This document shows positions 25,847-33,580 of a DNA stretch of 64,000 bases, piece by piece; position 1 is the stretch's first letter; each line of letters begins with the position of its first letter. Below the pieces are notes generated by a model. It saw nothing but the letters and a program-made list of their open reading frames with translations. It searched no databases and was not told the DNA's origin. This DNA is from Kordiimonas marina (GTDB lineage: Bacteria > Pseudomonadota > Alphaproteobacteria > Sphingomonadales > Kordiimonadaceae): contig NZ_JAINDF010000002.1 in assembly GCF_023006325.1 (NCBI RefSeq), forward strand, positions 496,001 to 560,000, read 5' to 3'. The position numbers and the translations under genes were made by a program.

Positions 25847-26447
25847 GCTGCGTTCCTCCAATAAGTCGTTGGGTAATCGCGCCGATAAGCGAAGGCTCCG
25901 GCGGGTGCCCAGCTGCGATCTGTTTGTCGCGCGATCGTTGGGCAATGCTGACACCGAGCACGCTGAGAGCGATGGCCCAGGTCGAGGTCAAGGCGCTGCA
26001 AATCTGGAACAGGCCATTGAATGTTTGGGTGATATGGTCTGGGTCCCAAATGACCGTATAGGTGCCGACGATCAGCACCATCAGGAATTGGGCCAGGAAA
26101 CAGATGGCCGTCACATAGCCGAAGAAGGGCCGCCAGCGTCTGACGAACTTATCCTGGCTGGCGATCTCCGCGCGCATCGTCTGGTTTTGCTCATGGACTT
26201 CCGCCAGGACGGCTTCCGCATAGAGCTTATCCAGGTCACCCCGGTTTTCGGCCTCGATCTGCGCAAGCTTCGACGCGGCGTTCGGGTCTGCCTGCAGTGC
26301 CTGCTGCACAGCTTCAGGGGTTGCCTCGACGCCAAGCTTCTTGGCGATCATGGCGCCCGCGATCGTGCCGGCCGGGCCGCCGATAACAGTGCCCAGGATT
26401 GGGGCGACCGGGGCAATGATTGATTTCAAGCCGCTCCACAGGCTCAT
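25839..26447 (-). CDS. Holin (3TM type)
   Basis: A 202-residue protein: an amphipathic, Gly/Ala-rich N-terminus (GTVIGGPAGTIAGAMIAKKL), a helical middle, RRWRPFFGYVTAICFLAQFL and a further hydrophobic segment (ALTSTWAIALSVLGVSIAQR). The RRWRPFFG motif is typical of 3TM-type holins. It overlaps the endolysin by 4 bases, as expected in a lysis cassette, and should make the membrane hole that releases the endolysin. Confidence 0.85.
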   Translation of the reverse strand: MSLWSGLKSIIAPVAPILGTVIGGPAGTIAGAMIAKKLGVEATPEAVQQALQADPNAASKLAQIEAENRGDLDKLYAEAVLAEVHEQNQTMRAEIASQDKFVRRWRPFFGYVTAICFLAQFLMVLIVGTYTVIWDPDHITQTFNGLFQICSALTSTWAIALSVLGVSIAQRSRDKQIAAGHPPEPSLIGAITQRLIGGTQRG

Positions 26448-27025
26448 GCGCGTGCCCTCCTAAGCCACCCGTCGAGATATTTCTTCAGGGCAGGTTTCTC
26501 CGCGACCAGGTCGCAATAGAATTTCGCTTGCTCACGACGGATGGCATCCATCAAGGGCTCAGCTGAGCGCATAAGAGCGACATAACTGTCAGCTGCTCCG
26601 ATGGTTTGGGGACCCATATAGCCATCGACCTTAACCCCATAGCTGCAGGACCTGAGGGCGCGCTGAAGGGTAATATGTGCCTGCTTCGGCCCCATATTCA
26701 CGCACATATCGAAGGTGCGGGCAGCAATGGTGGTCGGTAGGTCACCATAGCCATAACGGTCCCAAAATTTTGACTTGTAGATGGCGATCGCCTGGTCGCG
26801 GGTCAGCGCTTTGATATCATCGGTGTCAACATCGCCATCGCCATCGATATCACCCAGGTCATGCCCGGCGCCTCTGAGGAAGCGAAGCGATACCCCAAAT
26901 TTGGTGGCACCGCCAGGATCACGCGGATCGTCAACAAAGCCACCTTCAAACTGCAGGGTATGTTTGACGGCCAGGTCGAACTTCTGTTCGCCCGAAAGGT
27001 CAAATTCTGCGCGGCGGTCTGACAT
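26444..27025 (-). CDS. Endolysin, glycoside hydrolase family 108
   Basis: A 193-residue muramidase. The N-terminus has the GH108 motif EGGFVDDPRDPGGATKFGVS with catalytic Glu27. A C-terminal peptidoglycan-binding type segment reads VKVDGYMGPQTIGAADS. Between them DIDGDGDVDTDDIKAL is a calcium-loop-like DxDGDGxxD element, seen in some members. It is the first gene behind late promoter box A and is followed by the holin gene. Confidence 0.92.
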   Translation of the reverse strand: MSDRRAEFDLSGEQKFDLAVKHTLQFEGGFVDDPRDPGGATKFGVSLRFLRGAGHDLGDIDGDGDVDTDDIKALTRDQAIAIYKSKFWDRYGYGDLPTTIAARTFDMCVNMGPKQAHITLQRALRSCSYGVKVDGYMGPQTIGAADSYVALMRSAEPLMDAIRREQAKFYCDLVAEKPALKKYLDGWLRRARA

Positions 27026-27070
27026 GCGTTAGCTCCCTGTATCGGAGCCAACTCTATGTGTATGGGGTAA

Positions 27071-27095
27071 GGGCAAGAATAGTGACAGATGTCAC
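27071..27095 (-). promoter_or_regulatory. Late promoter box A (GTGACA-N2-TGTCAC)
   Basis: On the minus strand GTGACATCTGTCAC is followed by TATTCTTGCCC, then CCCCATACACATAG. It lies in the 81-base gap between mor and the endolysin gene. Of the 25 bases from the palindrome through TTGCCC, 24 match box B. It would drive lysis, terminase, portal and F genes. Confidence 0.72.
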
Positions 27096-27106
27096 TAGCG
27101 GTGGGA

Positions 27107-27529
27107 TTATTCGGTGTCGATGAAGTCGAAAAGAGGGAAGTCCGGGGCCGGCTTTTTCTTGCGGCGAAACACCGTCCGGCGATGCACGCCCGTGGCTGCC
27201 GCTATCTTGTCAGCGGATTCGCCGTCGTCAATCATTTTCTGGATTGCCTGCCAGCGGCGTGCCCGTTCGCCTGTTCCTGCCATGGGGATCAGATGGCTTT
27301 CGCCCTTGCCATTACCGGCGAAATGATCGGCGATCACCAGGGCATCTTCCATGCCGACGGTTTTGGGCAGCCAGTGGCTGTCATCCTTGAACCTGGACGG
27401 GATATAGGCCAGCTGCCCGCCCTTGGCCGCCGCGATCTTGAGCGCAACCTGCACGCTCGTGATCTCGGCGATCTCGGCCAGCAGTCCAGGCAGCTGGTCC
27501 CAAGGGGTATTGAACGGGCAGTCGTCCAC
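27107..27529 (-). CDS. mor: Mor-type middle/late transcription activator
   Basis: 140 residues with the Mor/C family layout: a dimerising N-terminal part (LLAEIAEITSVQVALKIAAA) with GGQLAYIP, and a C-terminal helix-turn-helix (ESADKIAAATGVHRRTVFRR). In Mu, Mor activates the middle promoter to make C, and C activates late promoters. Only one such gene is present here, and two dyad promoter boxes lie just downstream and at mid-prophage, so it may activate late genes directly. It ends 12 bases before promoter box A. Confidence 0.9.
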   Translation of the reverse strand: MDDCPFNTPWDQLPGLLAEIAEITSVQVALKIAAAKGGQLAYIPSRFKDDSHWLPKTVGMEDALVIADHFAGNGKGESHLIPMAGTGERARRWQAIQKMIDDGESADKIAAATGVHRRTVFRRKKKPAPDFPLFDFIDTE

Positions 27530-27532
27530 GGC

Positions 27533-28249
27533 TCAGCCTTTCGCCTGAAGGGCGCGAATGTGGTTGCCCATGTTTTCGATCGCGGCATCGAGGTCGGATT
27601 CCGCATAGTCGGTGCGGCGCATCCGGTAGGTGCCGCCGATCGGTGCCAGCGCTGCCGTCATGTCATCAAAGGCAATGTGCAGCTTGGTGGCGATCACCAG
27701 CTGTGCCTCCAGGACGCGCTTGCGGGGGTCGATTACCGGGCCGGAGGCATAGTCCTTGATGAGTGGTGACCAGTCGACACCGGCCTGGCGCGTGGCGATC
27801 GCCTTCAGCGCCTCAATCACCTTGTAAGCATCAGCGCCCTGCACCCACTGAAGGCGCGCCTTGCCGTTCTTGCTCTTGCCACCAGTCACACGCCAAGCGA
27901 AGGCGCTCAGGGCCTTCTCAGAAGCATCTGAGATGATGCCGAGATGGTACAGAGAAACCCACAGGGCGCGCATCTTGCCTGCCTGGTCATGGTCGGCCGG
28001 CTTCTGGCCCTTCGTGGTGGCGGGCTTTGTTTTGAAGCCCTGGTGCTTGAAATAGCGCACGAGCTGGTCGAGCTGCGCATTCGTGAGGCGAGCGGCGGAG
28101 TCCTTACCGAAGTGACCCCGCAACAGGCTGCGGTAAGTTTCATCATCCAGGCCAAGCTGTTTCTTGGCGATATGAACCTTGGCCAGCAGTACCTTGCGGG
28201 ATGCATCGAAGCTGGCGGCTGTTTCATAACCTCGTGACGGGTATCCCAT
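27533..28249 (-). CDS. GemA-like regulator (gp16, DUF1018)
   Basis: Start chosen at ATG 28249 with AGGAGG 7 bases upstream; the frame is open further upstream. About 238 residues. It shows the DUF1018 pattern: LLAKVHIAKKQLGLDDETYR, RLTNAQLDQLVRYFKHQGFK, then MRALWVSLYHLGIISDASEK and FAWRVTGGKS. GemA of Mu alters host gene expression and DNA gyrase activity. It stands directly before mor, as in other Mu-like phages. Confidence 0.9.
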   Translation of the reverse strand: MGYPSRGYETAASFDASRKVLLAKVHIAKKQLGLDDETYRSLLRGHFGKDSAARLTNAQLDQLVRYFKHQGFKTKPATTKGQKPADHDQAGKMRALWVSLYHLGIISDASEKALSAFAWRVTGGKSKNGKARLQWVQGADAYKVIEALKAIATRQAGVDWSPLIKDYASGPVIDPRKRVLEAQLVIATKLHIAFDDMTAALAPIGGTYRMRRTDYAESDLDAAIENMGNHIRALQAKG

Positions 28250-28259
28250 ATCAGGCCTC

Positions 28260-28529
28260 CTATTCTGCCGTGTCTTTGATATTGCGGAAGTCGAGGGTTT
28301 CACCGTCGATGACGAACTGATCATCGTCATTCTTACCGGCCAGCAGGAAGAAATGCGTCTGGACCTCGCAGATATTCAGTGAGGCACCGTCAACTCGGTC
28401 TTCTGCGTCCCACTGGCGTAGGGCTTCCAGTGCGGCGCCTTCAGGGGATTCAGCTTCCACCAAACGCGCGTTGCCATCACCGCATACCCATGGCCAGTCG
28501 CTGTCCTGAACGAGATAGGTATTCATCAT
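28260..28529 (-). CDS. Unrecognised small acidic early protein
   Basis: 89 residues, acidic (WPWVCGDGNARLVEAESPEG; FFLLAGKNDDDQFVIDGETL). No motif was recognised. It lies between the small 28.5-28.7 kb gene and gemA with short gaps, so it belongs to the early operon. Confidence 0.7.
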   Translation of the reverse strand: MMNTYLVQDSDWPWVCGDGNARLVEAESPEGAALEALRQWDAEDRVDGASLNICEVQTHFFLLAGKNDDDQFVIDGETLDFRNIKDTAE

Positions 28530-28532
28530 GAT

Positions 28533-28703
28533 CTACCCCTTCTCAGAATGGGCTTGGGCGGCTTGAGCAAAGTCAGCATAGCCAGCCTGGCGTGCTGCCC
28601 TGTTCAGGGCATCAGTATGTTTCAGGCCCTCGGCCTTTTTCAGTTGCTTTGCCAGGCGTTTGATGCCCTCGATGGTGGTTGGTTTGATATCCTCAAGTGC
28701 CAT
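28533..28703 (-). CDS. Small helical early protein
   Basis: Start set at ATG 28703 (MALEDIKPTTIEGIKRLAKQ), preceded by AGGAAG; the frame is open further upstream. 56 residues with KHTDALNRAARQAGYADFAQ, a motif found in several small helical phage and plasmid proteins of unknown role. Member of the early operon. Confidence 0.7.
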   Translation of the reverse strand: MALEDIKPTTIEGIKRLAKQLKKAEGLKHTDALNRAARQAGYADFAQAAQAHSEKG

Positions 28704-28804
28704 GGTTCTTCCTTTCATGGTGCTAACAGGCGGGGCAGGGTGGCCACTATGGCCGGGGGATAGCCAATCACCCGCAAGGTCTAACCGCCCCGCCTGTATC
28801 TCGG

Positions 28805-29647
28805 TCACATATTCAGGCGGGAGCCCTCGCGCAGGTTCTTGTCATATGCCTTACCGATGACCTTGGCGTAGCCAGCGGAAACGTTGACCGGCTCGAATGA
28901 ACGTAGATTCTGGCAAGCCTCTTTCCAGCCGTCGTCGTCCCGTTCTGCAATCGTTTCAATCAGCCGATCTGGGTCCAGAACGCCGTTGAAACCATGCCTG
29001 GCATAGATCATCACCACGCCTTCTAGGAAGGACGCGCCCAGATAGTTGGAATGGTCATCCCCGGCTTCTACCAGAGCGATCATGGCGTCTTTCACCGCGT
29101 CCGCGCCAAATGTCAGAAGGCACTTTTTGAGCCTGGAAATGCAGGTCAAAACCTTGGGCGGCGTAACGCGGTCATTTTGAGGGCCTACTACGGTAGGGTT
29201 CTTGGGTATGGTGACGCCCGCCTCTTGGGCGATCTCTGCTACCTGCATGGCGGCTGGATCACCCGCGGCCAGCTCCGCATGGTAGACCTGAAGCGGGGTG
29301 ATATTCACGCGGTTCTTGTTGATGCCCACAAAACTGTTGGCCTCGGCCGACAGCGCCGTCGCCGGGACAATGTAGCAGGGCAGCTTGTCAACGCCGCATT
29401 TTTCGGCGGCGGCGAGGCGGTGCTGGCCATCGACAACAAAATAGGTGCCGTCCGGGCGTTCGGCCACTACGAGCGGCTGCAATTGGCTCCAGTCAAACCC
29501 GTCGGCGATCCTGTTAATCAGCGCCGACGAACGCCGGCTCGCAGCATCACGCTGATAGCTTGCATCTATTGCCAGAATGGGCAGCGGCATCCAGTCCAGC
29601 CTGCCGGGTTCTCCTATGGTTTGCTTTTCGTCATCTTCCTGGCTCAT
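28805..29647 (-). CDS. ParB/Srx-fold protein, early gene
   Basis: A 280-residue protein with a ParB N-terminal-type fold: IDASYQRDAASRRSSALINR, then FVVDGQHRLAAAEKCG, the GQHR motif used for nucleotide binding. The rest is helical. It overlaps the methyltransferase gene by 4 bases. Proteins of this fold in phages act as DNA-binding or nucleotide-dependent enzymes; the role here is unknown. A second ParB-like gene lies at 36000-36890. Confidence 0.82.
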   Translation of the reverse strand: MSQEDDEKQTIGEPGRLDWMPLPILAIDASYQRDAASRRSSALINRIADGFDWSQLQPLVVAERPDGTYFVVDGQHRLAAAEKCGVDKLPCYIVPATALSAEANSFVGINKNRVNITPLQVYHAELAAGDPAAMQVAEIAQEAGVTIPKNPTVVGPQNDRVTPPKVLTCISRLKKCLLTFGADAVKDAMIALVEAGDDHSNYLGASFLEGVVMIYARHGFNGVLDPDRLIETIAERDDDGWKEACQNLRSFEPVNVSAGYAKVIGKAYDKNLREGSRLNM

Positions 29648-30312
29648 CCTTCCATCCTTTCAAAGTGATCCACCTGGTTGCCCCAGGCATCGAAGCCAGG
29701 GCGCTCCTGGCGGCTGAACAACTCGATACGTTTTCCGCCATACATCCGGCGAATTCTGTCGTGTGCTGTCTCGGGTTTCCGGCTGTGCTCACGGGCTGGG
29801 TCCGTGATGATTTGAGGCAGAAGTTTTTCAATTGGTGCAGGAGGTCGGCCGCGGGTGCCGACAAAGCACAGCTCGGCATTTTGAGCGGTATATTTACCCA
29901 TGCCGCGGTGCCAGTCCCGGTCAGTGATAGCATCGCCCATGAAGGCCTGCCGCGTCTTGACCCATACAAAGGCAAGGGCCTTGCACTCGAACCCCCAAGC
30001 CTCCATGACGCTCAGGTGAACGGATTCCCTGTTGCTAAGGGGGCGGATGCTCATAGGGGCACCGATGACTTGCTTGTGGCGGCCGCCTGCGAGCACGGGG
30101 GCTGTGATCCAGAGAAACAGGACCGAATCCGGCTTGGCAATATCGGCAACGGGCAGTGCCTCAATATCAGCCACCGTCATGGTGCTATAGTGCCGCTCCG
30201 GGCTCCTATCCAAACCTTTGTCCGAATAGGTTTTCCATGGCCAGGCCGGGTCTGCTTCTAACACGTCATAGGTCAGATATGGGATATCCTGGAAGTGGGT
30301 ATAGACCGTCAT
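29644..30312 (-). CDS. MT-A70 family adenine methyltransferase
   Basis: Start set at ATG 30312, which overlaps the preceding stop as ATGA. 222 residues. The catalytic motif reads DPAW (residues 21-24; usual form DPPW), then RHYSTMTVADIEALPVADIA and SVLFLWITAPVL, all typical of MT-A70 N6-adenine methyltransferases. Near the C-terminus it has KPETAHDRIRRMYGGKRIEL, FSRQERPGFDAWGN and DHF, the standard MT-A70 end. It may methylate phage DNA against host restriction. No cognate nuclease is nearby. Confidence 0.88.
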   Translation of the reverse strand: MTVYTHFQDIPYLTYDVLEADPAWPWKTYSDKGLDRSPERHYSTMTVADIEALPVADIAKPDSVLFLWITAPVLAGGRHKQVIGAPMSIRPLSNRESVHLSVMEAWGFECKALAFVWVKTRQAFMGDAITDRDWHRGMGKYTAQNAELCFVGTRGRPPAPIEKLLPQIITDPAREHSRKPETAHDRIRRMYGGKRIELFSRQERPGFDAWGNQVDHFERMEG

Positions 30313-30680
30313 TGCAGCGGTCCCCACTCGATCAGTTGCCCCCCGAATATGGGGCCATGCTCCTGCCGGAACCACGTGTGCATTTCGGACCACGAAACGA
30401 AACCATCACGGTTAGCGATAGAGTTTAGAATCGGGGTGTGGTTCGGCAGGAGCATACCCCCAAGCACCATGCCATCTTCATGGATGATGACAGGGCTGGT
30501 GCCTGTGCATATGGATTCTCCGAGCTTGCGGCAAGCCTTGGTGCGCATACCTGTATAAAGGAAAAGTCGATCACCTTGTTTCACATCGCGGCCATCCTTA
30601 CGCCAGGCGCGGATCGTCTGGGGCTTTGCGCCAGATTCAACAAGCGGAGCAAAGCGCTTCTGGAAGTTAAGCGCAGGCAT
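30309..30680 (-). CDS. ASCH/PUA-like domain protein
   Basis: Start set at ATG 30680 (MPALNFQKRFAPLVESGAK), overlapping the gene before it by 14 bases; in-frame ATGs exist at 30698 and 30731. About 123 residues. The segment KPQTIRAWRKDGRDVKQGDR, then LFLYTGMRTKACRKLG, has the form of ASCH domains, which bind nucleic acids or modified nucleosides. It overlaps the methyltransferase gene by 4 bases, so the two are translationally coupled. Confidence 0.75.
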   Translation of the reverse strand: MPALNFQKRFAPLVESGAKPQTIRAWRKDGRDVKQGDRLFLYTGMRTKACRKLGESICTGTSPVIIHEDGMVLGGMLLPNHTPILNSIANRDGFVSWSEMHTWFRQEHGPIFGGQLIEWGPLQ

Positions 30681-30876
30681 CAGCTTCGACCTTTTCATAG
30701 TTGAAGGCGCGGGTCTTTGCCTGGACCTCAAGCAGCTCGACCGTGCTGCGTGCAGTCACGCCTGGCATTTCCTGCGCGGCAAGCGTGCGGGCACCCTTGG
30801 CATGGCGGGCGATAACGATGATCGATGCATCAGCACCGTAAACCCGAAACACTTTAGTGGCTTTGCGCTTGCTCAT
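30667..30876 (-). CDS. Unrecognised small early protein
   Basis: Start set at ATG 30876 (MSKRKATKVFRVYGADASII), 69 residues; the frame is open to 30924. It is compact and basic at the start. Overlaps with both neighbours place it in the early operon. No family was recognised. Confidence 0.65.
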   Translation of the reverse strand: MSKRKATKVFRVYGADASIIVIARHAKGARTLAAQEMPGVTARSTVELLEVQAKTRAFNYEKVEADACA

Positions 30877-31216
30877 GGCCAAGGGCCTCCTTCTTGTGCT
30901 GCTGGTAACGCTGGTAAACTGCATCGTTGGCGTTGCGGTTTATCGCCGTTATCAGCGCCTGCCAGTCACCGCCTTGGGCGATGTAATCCCGGATCAGGGC
31001 ATCGGGGTCTTTGGGGTCGGCAGGGGCGGGGGTAGCCCCTGCCGTGGGGCGGTTCATGACATCACGCGCGGTCACGATCGCCGCCATCAGAAGCTTTTGC
31101 GCCTCGCTCCGGCCGCGGCCGTATTGCTTGGCGAACGGGACCGCGCACAGCGTCAGCTCAATGAGCGCGGTCCTTAGCTCCTGGGGCGTCGTATGCTCCC
31201 GCGGGTCGGTCATCAT
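30854..31216 (-). CDS. Unrecognised early protein
   Basis: 120 residues, helical, with TALIELTLCAVPFAKQYGRG at the start, a Pro/Ala linker and a polar C-terminus (YQRYQQHKKEALGHEQ). It overlaps the DUF3164 gene by 4 bases. Function unknown. Confidence 0.65.
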   Translation of the reverse strand: MMTDPREHTTPQELRTALIELTLCAVPFAKQYGRGRSEAQKLLMAAIVTARDVMNRPTAGATPAPADPKDPDALIRDYIAQGGDWQALITAINRNANDAVYQRYQQHKKEALGHEQAQSH

Positions 31217-31950
31217 GCTGCCGCCAGATCGACTTTGATGGCCTGCCAGGGCGCATCGATGTCTGCGCGATGGTAGAAGCGGCAGTAGGACTTGCTGCCT
31301 TCCACGCGGATGCTGTCCGTGATGGCCTGCTGCGCCTTCCGCCAGCGATCATCGTCAATCTCGATCTTGCGCAGGGCGAACAGGGCTTCGCGGTTGACGT
31401 TGCCCGGTCTGTCAACATCGAAGGCGTGGTTGACCAGGGCGCGGATTTTGTCGGAAGCATCGGCGGACCAGTCATTGATGCACTGGTCGATCAGTTCTTT
31501 GGCAATTTGCAGTTCGGGCCCGAAAGCAATGTGGTCCTGCACCTGTACCGCGACCTTTAGCAGGCCGTCGAAGCTGGTGAAGGTGACATTGCCCTTCTTA
31601 CCGCCCACGGGCGCACCATATTCTTCCCGAAGGACGTCCATCAGCGCGCCGATATCGTCGAAGGTATGGCCCTTGAAGCGACCAATCTGGTCAGAAAGCT
31701 CGCCTGCGTAGCAGATTATCTTGCGCACTGCCTGATCGACCAGCTTGTCCTTGGGCGAGATATTGTCCACCGGGATCGGGCGCCCCTTCGGATCGACCAT
31801 GCATTCGCGCCCGTTATGCATGATGGTGGGGTCATAACCGATGTCGACAAATTCCACTGTCAGCTTGACGTCGACGTCGTTGGTTTCTGCCTTATCCGGC
31901 ATGGGGGCGGCGACAAGCCGATCGGATTTAAGTCTGGTATCAGTGCTCAC
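31213..31950 (-). CDS. DUF3164 family protein
   Basis: 245 residues from GTG 31950, with GGAG inside the short frame before it. It shows the DUF3164 pattern of Mu-like phages: MVDPKGRPIPVDNISPKDKL, GHTFDDIGALMDVLREEYGA, GKKGNVTFTSFDGLLKVAVQ, and RALVNHAFDVDRPGNVNREA. The family is conserved beside transposition genes, but its role is not known. Confidence 0.88.
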   Translation of the reverse strand: MSTDTRLKSDRLVAAPMPDKAETNDVDVKLTVEFVDIGYDPTIMHNGRECMVDPKGRPIPVDNISPKDKLVDQAVRKIICYAGELSDQIGRFKGHTFDDIGALMDVLREEYGAPVGGKKGNVTFTSFDGLLKVAVQVQDHIAFGPELQIAKELIDQCINDWSADASDKIRALVNHAFDVDRPGNVNREALFALRKIEIDDDRWRKAQQAITDSIRVEGSKSYCRFYHRADIDAPWQAIKVDLAAA

Positions 31951-31951
31951 G

Positions 31952-32038
31952 TCACTTGCTCCATTTTAGGGTTGAAAAGAGGCGCATCCGCAGCCAGCGA
32001 AGCTGCGCCAGGAAGACATTGTTGCGGCGGCGGATCAT
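31952..32038 (-). CDS. Possible 28-residue coupled peptide
   Basis: A short frame starting with an ATG that overlaps the preceding stop as ATGA and ending one base before the DUF3164 start. It encodes a basic peptide (MIRRRNNVFLAQLRWLRMRL...). The neat couplings on both sides suggest that ribosomes pass through it; a leader-type role for DUF3164 is possible. Confidence 0.4.
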   Translation of the reverse strand: MIRRRNNVFLAQLRWLRMRLFSTLKWSK

Positions 32039-32421
32039 GCGTGGGCCTCCGCTTGTTCCTGGCCACCGGTCAGGGCGGACAGCTGCTGTTCCAGGGCGAG
32101 GCAGGTTGCCGCCAAGGTGGTCATTTGGGCATTGATCGGAACACGCACGGCCTCGGCCTGCAGGACAGCTTCAGCGAGGCGCAGGCCATATTCGATCGAC
32201 TGCGGCCCATGCTTCAGGACACAGATGGTGCCATCAGCCGTCTGTTCGGTGATGTCGACCACCACCCATATGTGGCCGCCGGTGGTGAGCTTGATCTGAA
32301 GCACCAGGTTGTCACTTGGGCCTTTGTAGCCGGTGACTTCCCCGCTGACCCATTCATCACCGCGCAGGCGCTACGCAACGGTTGCACCGGTCATGATCCC
32401 ATGCTCATTCGTCTTAAGCAT
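32035..32421 (-). pseudogene. Early gene interrupted by an in-frame amber codon
   Basis: An ATG at 32421 overlaps the preceding stop by 8 bases and opens a frame MLKTNEHGIMTGATVA, then TAG (32371-32373), then continues without a break as RLRGDEWVSGEVTGYKGPSD and on to QIKLTTGGHIWVVVDITEQT, ending at 32035. The sequence on both sides of the TAG reads as one small beta-rich protein of 128 codons. CAG to TAG is one transition. A GTG at 32304 could restart an 89-residue product but lacks a clear ribosome site. It may be a nonsense mutation, read-through or a sequence error. Confidence 0.65.
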
Positions 32422-32602
32422 GGCACCGGTCCTTCAGGGCTTCTTCAGCAGCGGGCAGCAAGGCACCAATGCGGCGCAGCGCTGCCTGTATGTCACACTG
32501 GCGGATGATGCCCGCGCCCACCTGGTCGTCGAGCTGGTCAAGCTGTACGGCAACGCGCCGCAGCTCAGGGCTATTCAGTTTTGCTACTGTCGGGTTTGCC
32601 AT
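32414..32602 (-). CDS. Unrecognised small early protein
   Basis: 62 residues, helical (NSPELRRVAVQLDQLDDQVG; LRRIGALLPAAEEALKDR). It begins 16 bases after the MuB stop and overlaps the amber-interrupted gene by 8 bases. Function unknown. Confidence 0.7.
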   Translation of the reverse strand: MANPTVAKLNSPELRRVAVQLDQLDDQVGAGIIRQCDIQAALRRIGALLPAAEEALKDRCHA

Positions 32603-32618
32603 AGTCGCTTCCTTTCGG

Positions 32619-33563
32619 TCAGTTGAGAGCTGTACTCAGGCGCTCATAGGCAGCCTTGATGAAGTCGGCATTCACGGCAACACCGCTGCCATTGGCGGCG
32701 GTGGTTGCCAGCTTCAGCGTCTTGTCAATGTTCCTGAGGCCGCCCGGCTTGCTGCCGATCGTGCAAAGGAGTCCGGTTTCATGCTTGTCCTCGATGCCCC
32801 AGGCACTGATCAGCATCTTCATGTCCATTTCGGTCGGCTTGTTGATGTTCAAGCGCATCCCGATACGGCTGTAGAACTGTGAATAGGCGGGGTCACGGCG
32901 CTTGCCCTCGATGCGGGCATGGACATTCCTATTGCCAAACAAGGCAAGACCCAGCCCCCAATATTCGTTCATGGCGCGCAGCTGGTTGAGGTGATCGGCA
33001 GACAGATATTGGGCTTCATCCACACCCAGCAGGGCCTTGCAGCCAATGACCTTGTCGCGGATCGGCGCGGTCAGCCTCCCACGGTGCCCGGAAGGGTCAA
33101 TGCCCATGATCTCGCACAGCTCCCACAGGAACACGGTCATGCTTTTGACGCGCGGCTCCATGCGAAGGAGCCAGACGTTTGAATGTGTTTCCTTATAGTG
33201 GTCGATCGCTGAGGATTTGCTGACGCCAGGCTCGCCTGAGACGACAACAATCTCGCTCAGGCTTTGGGCATATTCCATCGCCTCCAGGAACCGAATAGAT
33301 GTCGGCATCGGGATGAAGTCTGGCGAGGTGGCTGCTTGGGCACGGACCCGGGCTTGTGCCTCACGCGACTTCAGCCACTTTTCAATGTCAGCCGCCAGCT
33401 TCTCATTATCCCCGGCATAGGTGCCATTCAGGAAGTTGGATACAGTCCCGGCCGGGCGGCCGATTTCGCTTGCCAGACGGCTATGTGACCAGTCCTCAGC
33501 TTCTTTGATGCCGAGGACCTTTTCGCGCAGCGCGCTATAGTCTTTTTTGGTGCTATCACTCAT
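32619..33563 (-). CDS. MuB-like transposition ATPase
   Basis: Start set at ATG 33563 with GGAG 6 bases upstream. 314 residues. An N-terminal helix-turn-helix (SRLASEIGRPAGTVSNFLNG) is followed by an AAA+ domain with a Walker A of the form GEPGVSKSS and Walker B LLGVDEAQYLS. MuB binds target DNA as ATP-dependent filaments and delivers it to the transposase. It lies directly after the transposase gene as in Mu. The Walker A lacks the usual GK(T/S) glycine (VSK). Confidence 0.9.
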   Translation of the reverse strand: MSDSTKKDYSALREKVLGIKEAEDWSHSRLASEIGRPAGTVSNFLNGTYAGDNEKLAADIEKWLKSREAQARVRAQAATSPDFIPMPTSIRFLEAMEYAQSLSEIVVVSGEPGVSKSSAIDHYKETHSNVWLLRMEPRVKSMTVFLWELCEIMGIDPSGHRGRLTAPIRDKVIGCKALLGVDEAQYLSADHLNQLRAMNEYWGLGLALFGNRNVHARIEGKRRDPAYSQFYSRIGMRLNINKPTEMDMKMLISAWGIEDKHETGLLCTIGSKPGGLRNIDKTLKLATTAANGSGVAVNADFIKAAYERLSTALN

Positions 33564-33580
33564 ATGCGTCTCCATTGGGT

